NCBI GenBank assembly: GCA_003290165.1 | Contig: QNQO01006953.1 | Span: 244,690 to 308,689, forward strand | Direction: 5' to 3' | Length of the DNA: 64,000 nucleotides | Source: Berberis thunbergii | Lineage: Eukaryota; Streptophyta; Magnoliopsida; Ranunculales; Berberidaceae | Shown here: positions 37,855-49,146 of the stretch, one piece after another | How the letters are laid out: each line of letters opens with the position of its first letter | How positions within the stretch are numbered: position 1 is the first letter of the stretch | Notes under the pieces: model-generated | Database searches by the model: none | Seen by the model: only the letters and a program-made list of their open reading frames with translations | What the model was told of the DNA's origin: nothing | Translations under genes and position numbers: made by a program

Positions 37855-39090
37855 CTAGACTAACAGCAAAGACACACAACTAAAGCTAGGCTGCCTCCTA
37901 GGAGCGCTTGGTTTACCGTCATCAGCCCGACAAATATTCTTCCTAAAAAAATGGTGTATCAAATAGTGGAGAGGAAGAACATGACAAACACTTAGTCCAA
38001 GGTCGTATATCAACAACCTGAACAGTTGAGGATCAGGCCACCAAAATATAGCAATCACATGGGGCACCAAATACACTAGGACATTCCAAAAGTGACCAGT
38101 AGTCATACACAATAGATGATCTTTGCGTGCTCCAAAAAGGGAACATCCTATGTCTGGTTCCAAATCGGATGATTGGATAATTTGCACAACAGGATGGTGA
38201 AAACTGAAATCCTCACTACAACACAAGGGATCGGTGAAAGTAGCCTTAATAAATGGGAATGCGATGCAAGTAGATGAGACGATGGATATATCAGGTGGTA
38301 TAGACTCATCACATGAATCACATAGAGATGTTGGTCTAGACAACTCATCACCTGAAAATGCATACCTGAGGGTGTCAGGTAATTGTTTAAGGTCAAAATC
38401 AGGTGGCTTAACTGATGGGACTAGTTTTGACTCACTGAGTGGGAGAGACTTCACTTTAGACTTCCATTTATAACTAGGATCCACAATGGGGACTGAGTCA
38501 AGCAAATCATTGACTTCCCTAATAGAATCATCAACATCAAAGTCTAAACTAAAATGAGTCAAACAAGCCTCTAAATGGTCAAGGGGAGACTCTAAAGAAT
38601 GTTCACAGTTTGATTCGATACATGAGTCACTAGGGAGACATGAGTCGACATGGGAAGGAGATGTCTGTAGTGCCTCAGAATCTACAGGTTCATCAATAAA
38701 TGAGGCTCTAGGAAATTTTTCTGACTCTATCTCAGTAAGTGACTCAACTATTTGACTCACAGTCATCTCAAGTTTCCGGATAGCTTGAGAGTTTTGTTGA
38801 AAAATAGTTGTCAAATCTGTGATATTATGAGAATTTTGCTCAAGCACTTCTCCTGTTCGCTCTATAAAAATTTTCATGATATCCTCTAACTCATTATCAG
38901 GAATGAAAGCTTGAGGAGTCTGAGGAGTGTCTAGAGGGCCTTCATGGTACTGACCATGAACCCATGATAAGTCAGAATGATAAGCTAGACCTGAGTAATA
39001 AACTAAATATGGATCATACTCAGGTCGTCGCATGTCATAAAATGAATTGACTTGCTCGAAAAAATAGGCTGGATAATCCCTTGTGTTCAT
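37855..39090 (-). CDS. LARD-like element ORF, Athila/Tat-type gag-pol linker remnant, function unknown
   Basis: An intact frame of 411 aa from the ATG at 39090 (MNTRDYPAYFFEQ); upstream in-frame codons come from a T run and are not used. Around residues 85-120 is a coiled-coil-like stretch (TTIFQQNSQAIRKLEMTVSQ), similar to the segment after the gag zinc knuckle in Athila/Tat elements. At about residues 233-247 is the motif DLKQLPDTLRYAFSGDE, resembling the LKPLPxHLxYAFLGxxE box that precedes protease/RT in those elements. The capsid, protease, RT and integrase that should surround these are absent. The tail is hydrophobic and unrecognised. The frame has survived where other ORFs here are riddled with stops, which may simply reflect youth. 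I do not assign a function. Confidence 0.6.
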   Translation of the reverse strand: MNTRDYPAYFFEQVNSFYDMRRPEYDPYLVYYSGLAYHSDLSWVHGQYHEGPLDTPQTPQAFIPDNELEDIMKIFIERTGEVLEQNSHNITDLTTIFQQNSQAIRKLEMTVSQIVESLTEIESEKFPRASFIDEPVDSEALQTSPSHVDSCLPSDSCIESNCEHSLESPLDHLEACLTHFSLDFDVDDSIREVNDLLDSVPIVDPSYKWKSKVKSLPLSESKLVPSVKPPDFDLKQLPDTLRYAFSGDELSRPTSLCDSCDESIPPDISIVSSTCIAFPFIKATFTDPLCCSEDFSFHHPVVQIIQSSDLEPDIGCSLFGARKDHLLCMTTGHFWNVLVYLVPHVIAIFWWPDPQLFRLLIYDLGLSVCHVLPLHYLIHHFFRKNICRADDGKPSAPRRQPSFSCVSLLLV

Positions 39091-39189
39091 TTTTTTTTTT
39101 TTTTTTAAAGCACTAACTCTAAAAATATACACAGGCTCACATGCAATCAGCAACCAATAAATACACAAGAAACATGCCTCCCTAAGCAA

Positions 39190-40494
39190 TCAACGTTTTT
39201 GAGATCAATTATCTTTTTATCTTTGGGGGACAATTATTTCTTATGTAATCTTTATGACACAACAATGGGTGCTACAAGTTGATCCTAAGAGTGTACACTT
39301 TACACCGCAAAGTTCAAAATCAGTAGGCTAGAGTTTTGTTTCAAAGAAACCGGATTATCGCACAAGAGAAGGAGGTCACAATGGTCCAATTAAGTACTTC
39401 CTTGTGCTACCGCTCTGTAAGCCAATAGATGTGAGAACGATATGATGTGAAGTGCACACTTGAGGCTTGTGTTCCTAACCAAAAACTGATGGTTACACCA
39501 ATTCTTCTTGTGGATCGTAGCTTACTTATGACTCGGCGTACCGGGTGAATTACCCTTGTGGCAGTGGCCTCTCGGAGTTCATTGAATGATTAAACCCATC
39601 GTCACTTTTAGCTTTGGTCAACACAAAAATTATTGGATTCACCTTGGTTTTGGTTGTCCTATGAACACCGTACCTAAAAGATGTTCTATCTAACTTGCTA
39701 ATTGATTTTAATTATGTTAGGCTATTGGTTGCACACAGCTGGAGTGATGAGGTGGGGATATCAAGTCCCACCAGTTTCTATTTAGAAGCTGGGTCTGCTT
39801 ATTATGAAATACTAAAGTTTAGCATCCACAATTACAGAATTTTAACAACCAATCACACAATTTCAAACAATTACACCAAGCACCCTGGTCGCTAATACGT
39901 TGCGTGTGATAGAAATACTTACAGTGTGCGTATTCCAATCTGCACAAAAAGTTAGCACAATTCAAAAAAAAGTCCGACTTCTCTTTATATGTTTCAATCA
40001 GCACACAAGCACATGCAAATAAATTTACTGGTCTTGGTCTTAGAAGTCGGATTTCTAAATCATAAAAAATTATTGGGTAACAATTAAAATTGTTTCCCTA
40101 TAATTTCTTTTGACTTAGAAAATTTTGGGTTTTTTTTTTTTTTTTTTTTTAATTAAACAAAATGAAAAATAGTAAAGTTCAAAAAAAATTATTACACCGC
40201 ACACTCGTAAAACGAGGTGAAAATAAAAGTACAACTCTCTTCACAAAATAAAAATAAAAATTTTCTTGATGTTTTTGCAGGATCGTCAAATTTCCTCGAG
40301 AAGCGTGTAATTTGCAAAATCAACAAAAAATGAGTGTAAAAAGAACAAAATAAAAATAAGAATAAATTTAAATATATATTTTTTTTTATTTATTTTTTTA
40401 CATTTTTTTAAAAAATTTTAAGTTGTTTTTGAATTTTTATGATTTTTTTTTTAATTAGTAAAAATAAATCTTAAATTCAATTACACCGCAAATT
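39190..40494 (-). other. LARD-like element leader region
   Basis: Sequence between the primer site and the ORF, AT-rich, with long T runs near 39090-39107, 40131-40150 and 40378-40450. No gene is seen. Confidence 0.6.
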
Positions 40495-40511
40495 CCCCGG
40501 CAACGGCGCCA
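40495..40511 (-). other. Primer-binding site, tRNA-Asp type
   Basis: The minus strand reads TGGCGCCGTTGCCGGGG, complementary to the 3' end of plant tRNA-Asp, six bases from the LTR. This primer is common in Athila-related elements, agreeing with the ORF motif. Confidence 0.85.
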
Positions 40512-40517
40512 AAAACT

Positions 40518-42540
40518 TGATGCGGATTTAACTAACCTAAATTAACAGGTTAATTTAACCTACTTGTAATAACCGCAAGTGCACGGTGCCTAACTGGTAG
40601 ACAACGGCAAGTACGGGTCGATCCCACGAGGAAGGTGGATGCAATTGAAATTTTAGAATTTAATTAAACTAATTTATAGGAAAGGGGGTTACAGCATTTT
40701 TAAATCTAAACTAAAAATCAAATTAAAAACAAAATAAAAAGTTTTAAATAATATGAGAAAGGAAACCAAGGCATTGAATCCACCACAGGTTCTTTGAGAT
40801 TTGTGTAATCAAAGATATTGTTTTCAAGATTTAACATGACTAACCTAAAGATTAATCTAAGTTCACAATTGATTTAAGCATAGGTATAAACCCCTAGAAT
40901 TGCGTGTCTTCTTACAGCACACACAATCACAGGTTTATTTTAACTAATCCTAATCCCTAGCATTGTGTGTCTTCTTACGGCACACACAATCACAGATTCA
41001 GATTAATTGATTAAATCAGACTTTTGAATTTCAACAAAGGGTACTTCTAACTACCGACTAGTCTAGATAATTAATCAGGATATAATCGGTGAAAGCAATT
41101 TATTAAAAATCATAAATCAAATGTGTTTAACGTTCAAGCATAAAGAAAATAATAAATTTAAATACACAAACTCTAGGAAATCCCGTGGTTTCATCGTAGC
41201 CTTGGCGAATGGTTTAGCTGGTCATGGTGGCGGTGGGCACAACGTCAATGGAGGTGGAAATCATCTCTGCACGGACGCGAATCCCGAGAAAACTGGCCAA
41301 AAGCACTCTGTGGTGGTACAGAGCAAAATCGGGGGTGTGAATAGCCGAATAACCGAAATAACCCCTTCCCGCCTCTGCTACAGTGGCGCTACAGTAGCCG
41401 CTCGTCTTCTCCAGCGCGACAGCGCGGTTCTCGGCCTCGTTCTCGCTCCTCTGGCCCGTCCTCGACCTCAAATCGCTTCCAGAACCTGCATAAGAAGAGA
41501 AAAGGTGAGGAAATACTAAGAAACAGAGAAAAACAGAGAAAACAGATGAGGAACAGAAGCTCCCTGTTTCGCGATAAGAACTCTGTTCGCGAGGAGGAGG
41601 CGGTGGTTCTCGGTCGTGGTGGTGACGGTGGTCGCAAGAGGTGAGGACAGGAAGGAGCTCGCGACGAAGAGAGGTCGAGAGGGAGGAGCAGCGAGTGCTC
41701 TGTCGCGACGCGAAACAGGGCCGCGGTGCTCTGTTTCGCGGTGGTTTTCGCGCGGTGGCGGTGCTCGTGCGGAGGTGGTGATGGTGCGTGGACAGGGGAG
41801 AGGGGCCGAGGGTGGTGGCAAAGTGAAAGTTGGACGCGAAACAGGGTTGTCACACCCCTGTTTCGCGGTGGTGGCACGAGGACGTTGGCGAAATTGGTGG
41901 TGGTGCTCGGTGGTGGCGAGGAGACTGTGTGCTGAGTGAGTGGAGTGAGTGAGAGATGGATGAGTGGTGAGGGTGATTGTGAATCACCTTTGAGAGAGGA
42001 GCTCCTTTGAGGAAATCTCCATTGAGGAAGAGGTTTTGATTTCTAATTATCTTATTTTCCCTTCTCTTCCTCCACCCCCCATTCTCACCCTATCCTCCTC
42101 TATTTATAGAGAATGAGAAGATGAATAGGGATGAGATGAGGGGTAGATTCATCAATGAGGGTAGGATTGGGTTTGGTTTTAGGTTATGGATTAGGTTATG
42201 GATGGGGTTTAGGTTATGAATTAGGTTTCAAGGTTTAGGTTTGTGGGTTTTAGGTTTCAAGGTTTAGGTTTGTGGATTTTTAGGTTGTGAGCTAGGTGTT
42301 GGGTGTAGGTTTGTGGATTTTCAGGTTAAGAGTTAGGTGTTGGGTGTAGGTTTGTGTTTTGTTTGATACCACCATTAAAATTGCCTAATTGTCGTTTGTG
42401 ACTGCTTAATATGGATTTATCGTTTAAGCTCAAATTCCTGCAAAGATATTAAAACGAAATAATTACTATAAAATATAATAATCGAAACACTAACATGTAC
42501 AAATTAAGGGATATATTCTGTAATAATTATGTGAATATCA
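40518..42540 (-). repeat. LARD-like element LTR, right copy (5' LTR)
   Basis: 2023 bp. It contains the minus-strand TATA box at 42100-42109, so about 440 bp is U3 and about 1.5 kb, including the CpG-rich block, would be transcribed leader. Confidence 0.92.
42100..42109 (-). promoter_or_regulatory. TATA box in the LARD-like 5' LTR
   Basis: CTATTTATAG on the + strand reads CTATAAATAG on the minus strand, a near-perfect plant TATA box. The same site lies at 35412-35421 in the other LTR. Confidence 0.7.
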
Positions 42541-45363
42541 TGATGCCAAATAAGTTGCCAAAGAATCTACCTCCCAGAAGACTCATTGATCACGAAATTG
42601 AGTTAGTGCCTGGTGCCAAGCCACCCGCACGTAGTCCATTTCGCATGAGCCCTCCAGAGTTGACCGAATTGAGAAAACAACTAGATGGCTTGTTGGAGTC
42701 GGGATTCATTCAGCCCTCTAAAGCACCTTATGGGGCACCTATTCTTTTTCAGTGGAAACATGATGGCAGTCTTCATCTTTGTGTTGACTATAGAGCCTTG
42801 AACAAAGTCACTATAAAGAACAAATACCCGCTACCGCTCATTGCAGACTTATTCGACCAACTTGGATCCGCCAGATACTTCACAAAACTCGACTTGAGAT
42901 CAGGTTACCATCAGGTCTGCATTGCTGCTGGCGACGAACACAAAACTGCTTGTTCTACTAGATAGGGTCATATGAGTTCCTAGTAATGCCCTTCGGCTTG
43001 ACCAATGCTCCAACTACATTTTGCACCCTTATGAATGGCTTGTTCCGTCACCTTCTGGACAAGTCTGTGGTTGTCTATCTTGATGATATTGTGGTTTATA
43101 GTGGGACTATAGAAGAACACCTACATCATTTGCGAGAAGTGTTCCAAATCCTTAGGGATAATCATCTCTTTGTCAAGAAGGAGAAGTGCGCATTCGGCCA
43201 GACCCAGATCAATTTCTTGGGTCATGTTATTGGCAATGGCAAGATTTTGATGGACATGGAGAAAGTCAAGGCAATCCATGATTGGAACACTCCTAAGAAT
43301 GTGTCTCAACTACGTTCTTTCCTTGGACTCGCAAACTATTATTGTCGCTTCATAAGGGACTACTCTAAGAGAGTTGTTGCACTGACAAATTTGTTGAAAC
43401 AAGACCGAACATGGAATGGGATAGGCAGTGTGAAGCTTCATTCCAAGACTTGAAACTGGCCGTGATGAAAGATCCAGTATTGGCCTTGCCAGACATCACC
43501 AAGCCCTTTGAAGTACAAACAGATGCATCTGATTATGCCTTAGGGGGAGTTTTGCTTCAAGATGGTCACCCGGTAGCATATGAGAGTCGAAAGTTGAATG
43601 ATACAGAGTCCCGTTACTCAGCTCAAGAAAAGGAATTGCTAGCCATTGTACATTGTTTATGGGTGTGGAGACACTACCTTTTGGGATCTCAAGTCCTTGT
43701 CAAAACGGATAATGCCGCAGCAAGCCATTTCCTTACTCAGAAGATGCTAACCTCCAAGCAATCTCGATGGCAGGAAAAATTAGCAGAATTTGATTTAGTA
43801 TTGGAATACAAGCCAGGGCACACTAACAATGTAGCTGATGCACTCAGTAGAAGGCAGACCTTGCAGTGCTCACCCATACCGATCCGAGTCACACCATCTT
43901 GGAGAAGATCAAAGCAGGCCTACAGACAAACCCACAAGCGAAGGCGATTACTGAGTTGATCAAGCAGGGTAAAACTCGACGATTCTAGATAAAAGATGGA
44001 GCAATACTCACAACTGGTAATCGCCTCTATGTTCCAAGAACCTCTGGTTTGAGGAAAAAACTTTTGAGCGAATGCCATGACACCCATTGGGCGGGACATC
44101 CGGGTTGGAGACGAACACTTGCCTTGCTAGAGAGTGGGTACTATTGGCCGCAGATATAGGAGGATGTAATGGCCTGTGTTCTAACATGTCTTATTTGCCA
44201 GCAAGATAAGGTTGAAAGAGATTGACCAGTAGGCTTACTAGAGCCCTTGCCTGTTCCGACTTGTCCTTGGGAAAGTGTTTCCATGGATTTCATTACTGGG
44301 TTACCGAAAGTGGAGGATTTCAGGTGTATCCTTATAGTTGTTGACCGATTCTCAAAGTATGTGACCTTTGTGCCGACCAGACTGACTTGCACAGCCGAAG
44401 ATACGGCACAATTGTTCCTCAAACATGTAGTGAAGTATTGGGGACTCCCCGAAAACATTGTTAGCGACCGTGATGCTCGTTTCACAGGAAAGTTCTGGAA
44501 GGAGTTGTTCAAGCTCTTGGGATCCAAACTTAATATGTCTACAAGCCAACATCCCCAATCTGACGGACAGACTGAGCGCTTTAACTCTATGCTCGAAAAA
44601 TACCTTCGTCATTTTGTAAGTGCAAATCAGAAAAATTGGGTGGGACTACTTGATGTTGCACAATTCTGTTTCAACTTACAAAAGAGCTCAGCTACTCACT
44701 CCAGCCCCTTTCAGTTGGTTATTGGTCAGCAACCATTGACAACACATACAGTACTTACCGGATACCAAGGACCCAGCCCAAGAGCTTTGGAATTTGTCAA
44801 AGGTTGGCAGAAAAACATTGAAGTTGCTCGAGCCTATCTTGAGAAAGCCTCCCGTCACATGAAGAAATGGGCCGACAAGAAACGACGGATTGATCATTTT
44901 GAAGTCGGGGACTTGGTATTGGTGAAGCTAGATATGTTCAACAAGTATAAAATGACAGCTAGAGCACACAACAATCTGTTTCGCAAGTATGAGGGACCGG
45001 TACAAATTATTGAGAAAGCTGGCAAAGTCTCCTATCGCGTCAAGTTACCACATTGGCTCCGTTTCACCCATCATGTCTTCCATGCAAGTAACTTGAAGTC
45101 CTACCATGCAGATGCCACTGATCCCACAAGAAATGTATCTACTCGAGCATTGCCTAAGCATCCTACTAAGCCAGATCGAGAAGTGGAAGAAATTTTAGCT
45201 GACCGCCTCATCAACAACACAGGCTCGGATACAGAGTATTTGGTCAAGTGGCAGGATTAACCTCCTTCAGAGATCAGTTGGGAGTCAGTCGAGCATCTGT
45301 TGCCATACCTCTCAAAGGTGGAAGAGTACTTGAAAAATTTCGCTGCGAGGGCGTCAGCGAATT
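42541..45363 (+). pseudogene. Chromovirus pol: RT, RNase H, integrase, chromodomain (broken)
   Basis: It resumes after the nested element with [17 protein letters not shown]. The RT carries [13 protein letters not shown]; a 1-base deletion near 42965 shifts the frame; then [12 protein letters not shown] and the active site YLDDIVVYS (about 43077). A second shift near 43420 leads into RNase H (VQTDASDYALGG, KPGHTNNVADALS). Further stops precede the integrase: H2C2 zinc site with CLICQQDK, DFITGLP, SDRDARFTGKFW and the DGQTERFN segment. The C-terminal chromodomain (45171-45345) reads VEEILADRLI, TEYLVKWQD, a TAA stop at 45258, then ISWESVEHL. Dead, but all domains are recognisable in order. Confidence 0.92.
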
Positions 45364-45376
45364 GAGTGTGGGAGAG

Positions 45377-45848
45377 TGTCAGGACTAGTACCGTTGGTTA
45401 GGGAAATCAAGGTCAGAGGCCTTTCAAGAGTTTCCTAATGGTCTCAAAACTCAATGTTCCCTTTTGAAAAGTGCTTAAATGCTTAGCATCTATATTATAG
45501 GGGGAAGCCTCTTGACTGTGAGGACGTGTTGCCTCCATTGCATAGTCGGGCCAGACTATACCGCTAGCATTTTATTGTTTTCTTTGCATTGCTTTTCAAC
45601 TTCAAACTTGTATTTTCATCAATCGATAGCATCGAACTAGTCTTGAGCAACGTCCTTCCGAACGTTTCTCCCCATTGTAATCTATTGAATGTTAATGAAA
45701 GTTTTTGCTGACTATTGTGCATTGTTATATTGTCTACAGATTGATATTGTGCATTCTCAAGTTAATAATTGTACATGTCAAAGTAACTACTCATAGACTT
45801 ACTAGTGAATTTGCTAGCTAGTTCCGCACGGATTGCTAGTCCGTGACA
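45377..45848 (+). repeat. Chromovirus 3' LTR
   Basis: It starts TGTCAGGACTAG after the purine tract and ends AGTCCGTGACA. It keeps the original TG start that the 5' LTR has lost. Confidence 0.92.
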
Positions 45849-45853
45849 CATTG

Positions 45854-46560
45854 CTTGCATTTTCCTATACTATAAGTCTTGTATCGGACTCAATAATCAC
45901 AACATCATATCTATGTGCATGGGCTTCATGTTCCTAAACCTGTTTCGTGTGCTCAACAAGATATTCAGATTCCAGATATTGTGCGCCAAACCCAATTCAA
46001 TTCCCACAAAAAACTCATACACAATCGCATCTCGCTGTCACCAAAAACTCGTATACACAATCATATATATCTCCCTACGTTTCCCTTATTACAAAATTAT
46101 TTTACTTATATCAACAACAAAATGCTACCATTGTCACTATCAATACCACCACCTCTCCTATCACCTCAAATACTAAAAATCCAAAACCCTTGCAGAGCAA
46201 AGAAGAACAAAGAAACAAAAAAAGTGAAGAAAAGGAAAACACTCTCCAAATATTCCTTTGCTTCCAACCCTAAGAAAGCATTTTTCACAAGTTTGTTAAA
46301 TATTTTCTTTAAAAAATTTCATGTTATATATTATCTTATTTTGAGTAACCCTACAACCAGAAAATTTATTTCCACAACTTTGAAGTGCAACCTCAAGTTT
46401 ATTTTCCATCTCTCCTATTTTTATCACCTCCCACTGTTTTTTTTAGAATTTTTTCATTTTCTTAAACCAAACACGTCATGAGTCGCCAACATTAACATAT
46501 CTATGATTTCAGATGCAACAAAGTCAGTCATTAACCTCATATATTTTTGTTGATTCCAAA
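45854..46560 (+). other. Remainder of STP pseudogene intron 1
   Basis: The host intron continues after the CATTG duplication. The open frames here are AT/polypyrimidine by-products without domain resemblance. Confidence 0.6.
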
Positions 46561-47319
46561 AAGGGATTATAACAATAGTACCATTTCTAGAGAAGTTCTT
46601 CCCATCTGTGATAGAAAAGCAGAATGAGTATTGCATGTATAACAGCCAGAGGATAACAGCATTTACATCCTCACTCCATATAGCCGGTCATGTTGTCTGC
46701 TCATCCTTTCACAACCTCCATGGGTCGTAAAGCCAGAATGTTACTTAGTGGTTCTATCTTCTTAGTTGGTACCATTATTAACGCCCTTGCAATATTTAAT
46801 GTTGTCATGCTCATATTCGGACGGATGTTGTAAGGATTCAGTATTGGTTTCACAAATTAGGTAACCAGCTGCGTTCTTAACTTAGTACAGTTTATTTAGA
46901 TAGTTTTGAGCGAGATTTATATTAATCCCAATGTTTCTTAGTGCACGAGAACTTTGTGCATCCTTCATTATATGAAGCTACAAGGAGGAATCACAATAAC
47001 AGTAGTAATTCCTAGGAGATAGCCCATGAAGTTTGCCTCAAATTTGGAGCACAAAATAAGAGTTTTCACATAAAAAAGAGCACATTCAGTGGAAAAAAAA
47101 TCCAGCAATAGTTGATCTTTATTAGCATTCTATCTACCGGGTCTATTTGTTCAAAGGATTACAATATGAACTAACCTATGTCGATACATTTGTAGGCTGC
47201 TGTCACGTTTGGACAAGCAAATCGAAGAAGAAACAGAAATTGAAAAGTAAAATAGTTTGGATTTAAGAATCCAAATGACAATTTCTTTCAATTTGAGTGA
47301 CTGGAGCCTGAAAACTCTA

Positions 47320-48296
47320 CTGAGTCAGAAATAGAGAGGACCTCACACGCTCTCGCCATTTTGCTTTTCTCACTTTCTGTGAACACAAGAGTCCCTTGAT
47401 AACACCCTCAAAAGCCTTCACCATCTCTTTCTCTCCAACACTTATTATTCCTCACTCCTCTCCCCAAACCTGTTCTAGACACCTGAGAGAAGTGAACCCC
47501 AAAGTCCAATTTCATCATTAGAGGTGAAGTGAAGCTCTAAAAGCTGAAGTTTCATAGTGGGGTTGTTCTTTTGTTTGTCTCCAAAACCCAGTTTATCAGT
47601 CTGGGGTTCTCCCAATTCGTAATGTGAGACGAGTTGAGAGCAGAAATTTCAGTTCCAATTAATGGGTGGAAACAGTTGTCGTCTGTCACCTTCAGGAGCT
47701 CCACTGTATTTGCAAGAGAGAGAGGAGGAACATTGGAGACACTTTGACAATTCTGTGAATGCTGTTTCGTTTGGGTTTGTTGCCACTGCTATTCTCATGT
47801 TTATGTTCCTTATCATGGCCATCTTCGAAAGGTTTATCCGGCCGAGATCGACGGCTCTCATACCTTCTAATGCCCGTAATCATGCTGATCTCGAGGCACA
47901 TCTTGGGTTCAACCCCAAACTTGGTTACCCTTATCCCAGTGTAAATGAGTTGAAATTAAATTTCAAGATAGAAGTTTTGTTTTTTTTGACAAGATATGTC
48001 ATATATATAGTTTTGATATGTTAAATATTAACTGTTGATAATAGTTGTTAAATATTAACTGTTGATAATAGTTCTGTAATTGTTCTGAAAACCTGTGGTG
48101 AGATCAGTATCTGCAATGCTGCTTTTATCTTCTGCAGAGGTCAGAACCTGCTCTCTAGGAGAGGAGGGAGGAGGCTTGTGTAATCGCTTGAGAGAGCTTG
48201 TGTGGGTTCACGTGGCAAATATCATCTTTCTGGCACGTGCTTGGGAGGGTCCGGACTGCCTCCCAGGCTACCAAGGCGGGCTCCCTAGAATTATTC
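47320..48296. mobile_element. Mutator-like element, one end only, with captured host exon (element C)
   Basis: The right end (about 48195-48296) reads GTGTGGGTTCACGTGGCAAA ... CTGGCACGTGC ... GGGAGGGTCCGGAC ... GGCTCCCTAGAATTATTC. This is the same terminus as the two elements at 57611-60827. The left terminus is absent; the LTR is joined directly to captured sequence near 47320, probably by a deletion. The captured part is the 5' leader, exon 1 and part of intron 1 of a plant gene. Confidence 0.75.
47662..47940 (+). pseudogene. Captured first exon of a conserved small plant membrane protein
   Basis: Open for 93 codons from MGGNSCRLSPSGAPLYLQ, with REEEHWRHFDNSVNAVSFGF, a single hydrophobic helix (FVATAILMFMFLIMAIF) followed by a basic stop-transfer stretch, and HLGFNPKLGYPYPS at the end, then a GTAAAT donor at 47941. 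This resembles the N-terminal half of a widely conserved uncharacterised plant protein with one membrane span. About 300 bp of leader-like sequence precedes the ATG. No second exon of that protein is seen, and the site lies within a transposon, so this is a transduplicated fragment. It could be transcribed but would make only a truncated product. Confidence 0.7.
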
Positions 48297-48519
48297 CTCT
48301 TATAAAGAGGGCGACTTAACATAATTTGAATCCTCTGTTAGGATCATAACACGTGTCTGGTAATAGTAACTCTAACTAATTTCTTGTTATTACAATAATA
48401 GCCTTTATTCAAATTTAACTTTCCTCTTTCATTCTCGCCTACACTAATTTTTGCAATTGATTTCTTTATTTCCCGCTTGATAACAGTCTCATACTCGTGG
48501 CAATACCTTCTCCATCACC

Positions 48520-49146
48520 ACATCCTTGTCCACAAGGATGAAATGAAGAAAATTTGGAGGTGATGAAGGACCAATTCTCCCAAGCTGCTTCTTTAGTTGA
48601 AGAGTTAGACCAGCGGATTAGCAGTGAATCAGGCATATGGCTAATACTTTGACTGGTTCAACAATGAATTGGCCTTGGTTATCAACTAATGGAAGGTTTG
48701 GTGATGGCGAATGAGTAATGCCCAACTATTTCTTGAGCTAAGAAACATGAAACACCAGATGAATTTTTGAATGAGGTGGTAGCTCTAACTGGTAAACAAC
48801 CATACCAATCCTGTCCAAAATCTTGAACGGACCAATTATTTTGAGGAGAATTTCAAATTCTTTCTCATTTGAATAGATACTTGTCAATATGGTTGGAGTT
48901 TGAGGTAGATCCAGTCTCCTACCTCAAAAGAATGCTCCTGCCTATGAAGATCAACATATTGCTTCATTCTTGCATGTGCTTTATGGAGACGCTCTTTCAG
49001 AATATTCATCATTTATTCTCTTTCAGTCAGGTAGTGTTGAATGTCAGGGATAGCTGATGAAGAGATAGGTGGTAGAGCCAATAATGGTGGAAAGTGTCCA
49101 TACAGAGCTTGAAAGGGTGATGTTTTTAGGCTTGAAATGTAATTGG
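48520..49146 (-). pseudogene. Reina-like chromovirus integrase C-terminus and chromodomain (remnant)
   Basis: The minus strand reads SLKTSPFQALYGHFPP directly at the hAT junction (49146 down), then worn sequence. At about 48550-48720 is a chromodomain form: LPLVDNQGQFIVEPVKVLA, and in a shifted frame KEAAWENWSFI. This continues the integrase cut at 50229. Confidence 0.75.

Larger units (their letters stand above)
33827..42540 (-). mobile_element. Non-autonomous LTR retrotransposon with 2-kb LTRs (LARD-like)
   Basis: LTRs 33827-35852 and 40518-42540 begin TGATGCGGATT and end GTGAATATCA. A perfect 5-bp target duplication TGATG lies at 33822-33826 and 42541-42545. A tRNA-Asp-type primer site beside the right LTR and a purine tract (GGTTTGGGGGTATT, minus strand) beside the left LTR set the direction as minus. 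The 4.7-kb interior has one long frame (37855-39090) but no capsid, protease, RT or integrase, so it needs proteins from a partner. The LTRs differ at only about a dozen places in 2 kb by eye, making this the youngest large insertion in the window. Confidence 0.9.
31504..45848 (+). mobile_element. Ty3/gypsy chromovirus in intron 1 of the STP pseudogene, itself interrupted
   Basis: LTRs 31504-31982 and 45377-45848 are flanked by a perfect 5-bp duplication CATTG (31499-31503 and 45849-45853). The initiator-Met primer site follows the left LTR and the purine tract GTGTGGGAGAG (45366-45376) precedes the right one. It encodes gag, protease, RT, RNase H, integrase and chromodomain on the + strand, and is split between protease and RT by an 8.7-kb LTR element at 33827-42540. 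The LTRs differ at roughly 25 places in 470 bp by eye, so the insertion is older than the element nested in it. RT wording is close to the chromovirus at 21864-27239, so both belong to one group. Confidence 0.93.
47201..48502 (-). repeat. Chromovirus LTR, left copy (3' LTR) with foreign DNA inside
   Basis: LTR parts are 47201-47319 and 48297-48502; the rest is a Mutator-like element end with captured sequence. About 30 bp of LTR (between GCCTGAAAACTCTA and CTCTTATAAAG in the intact copy) is missing at the junction. Confidence 0.85.

Noticed and set aside
41389..41877. 162-codon minus-strand ORF in the CpG-rich LTR block (and its shorter match near 34825-35163)
   Set aside because: The two LTR copies are nearly identical in DNA, yet a single-base length difference breaks the frame in one copy. 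The translation is low-complexity Pro/Ser/Arg. It is a by-product of GC-rich sequence.
45913..46481. Overlapping open frames of up to 188 codons in three phases
   Set aside because: AT- and pyrimidine-rich intron remnant of the STP pseudogene; no homology, no splice logic, no promoter.
48095..48319. 74-codon frame after the captured exon
   Set aside because: It runs into the Mutator-like terminal repeat and has no domain resemblance. It may include part of a captured exon but cannot be supported.
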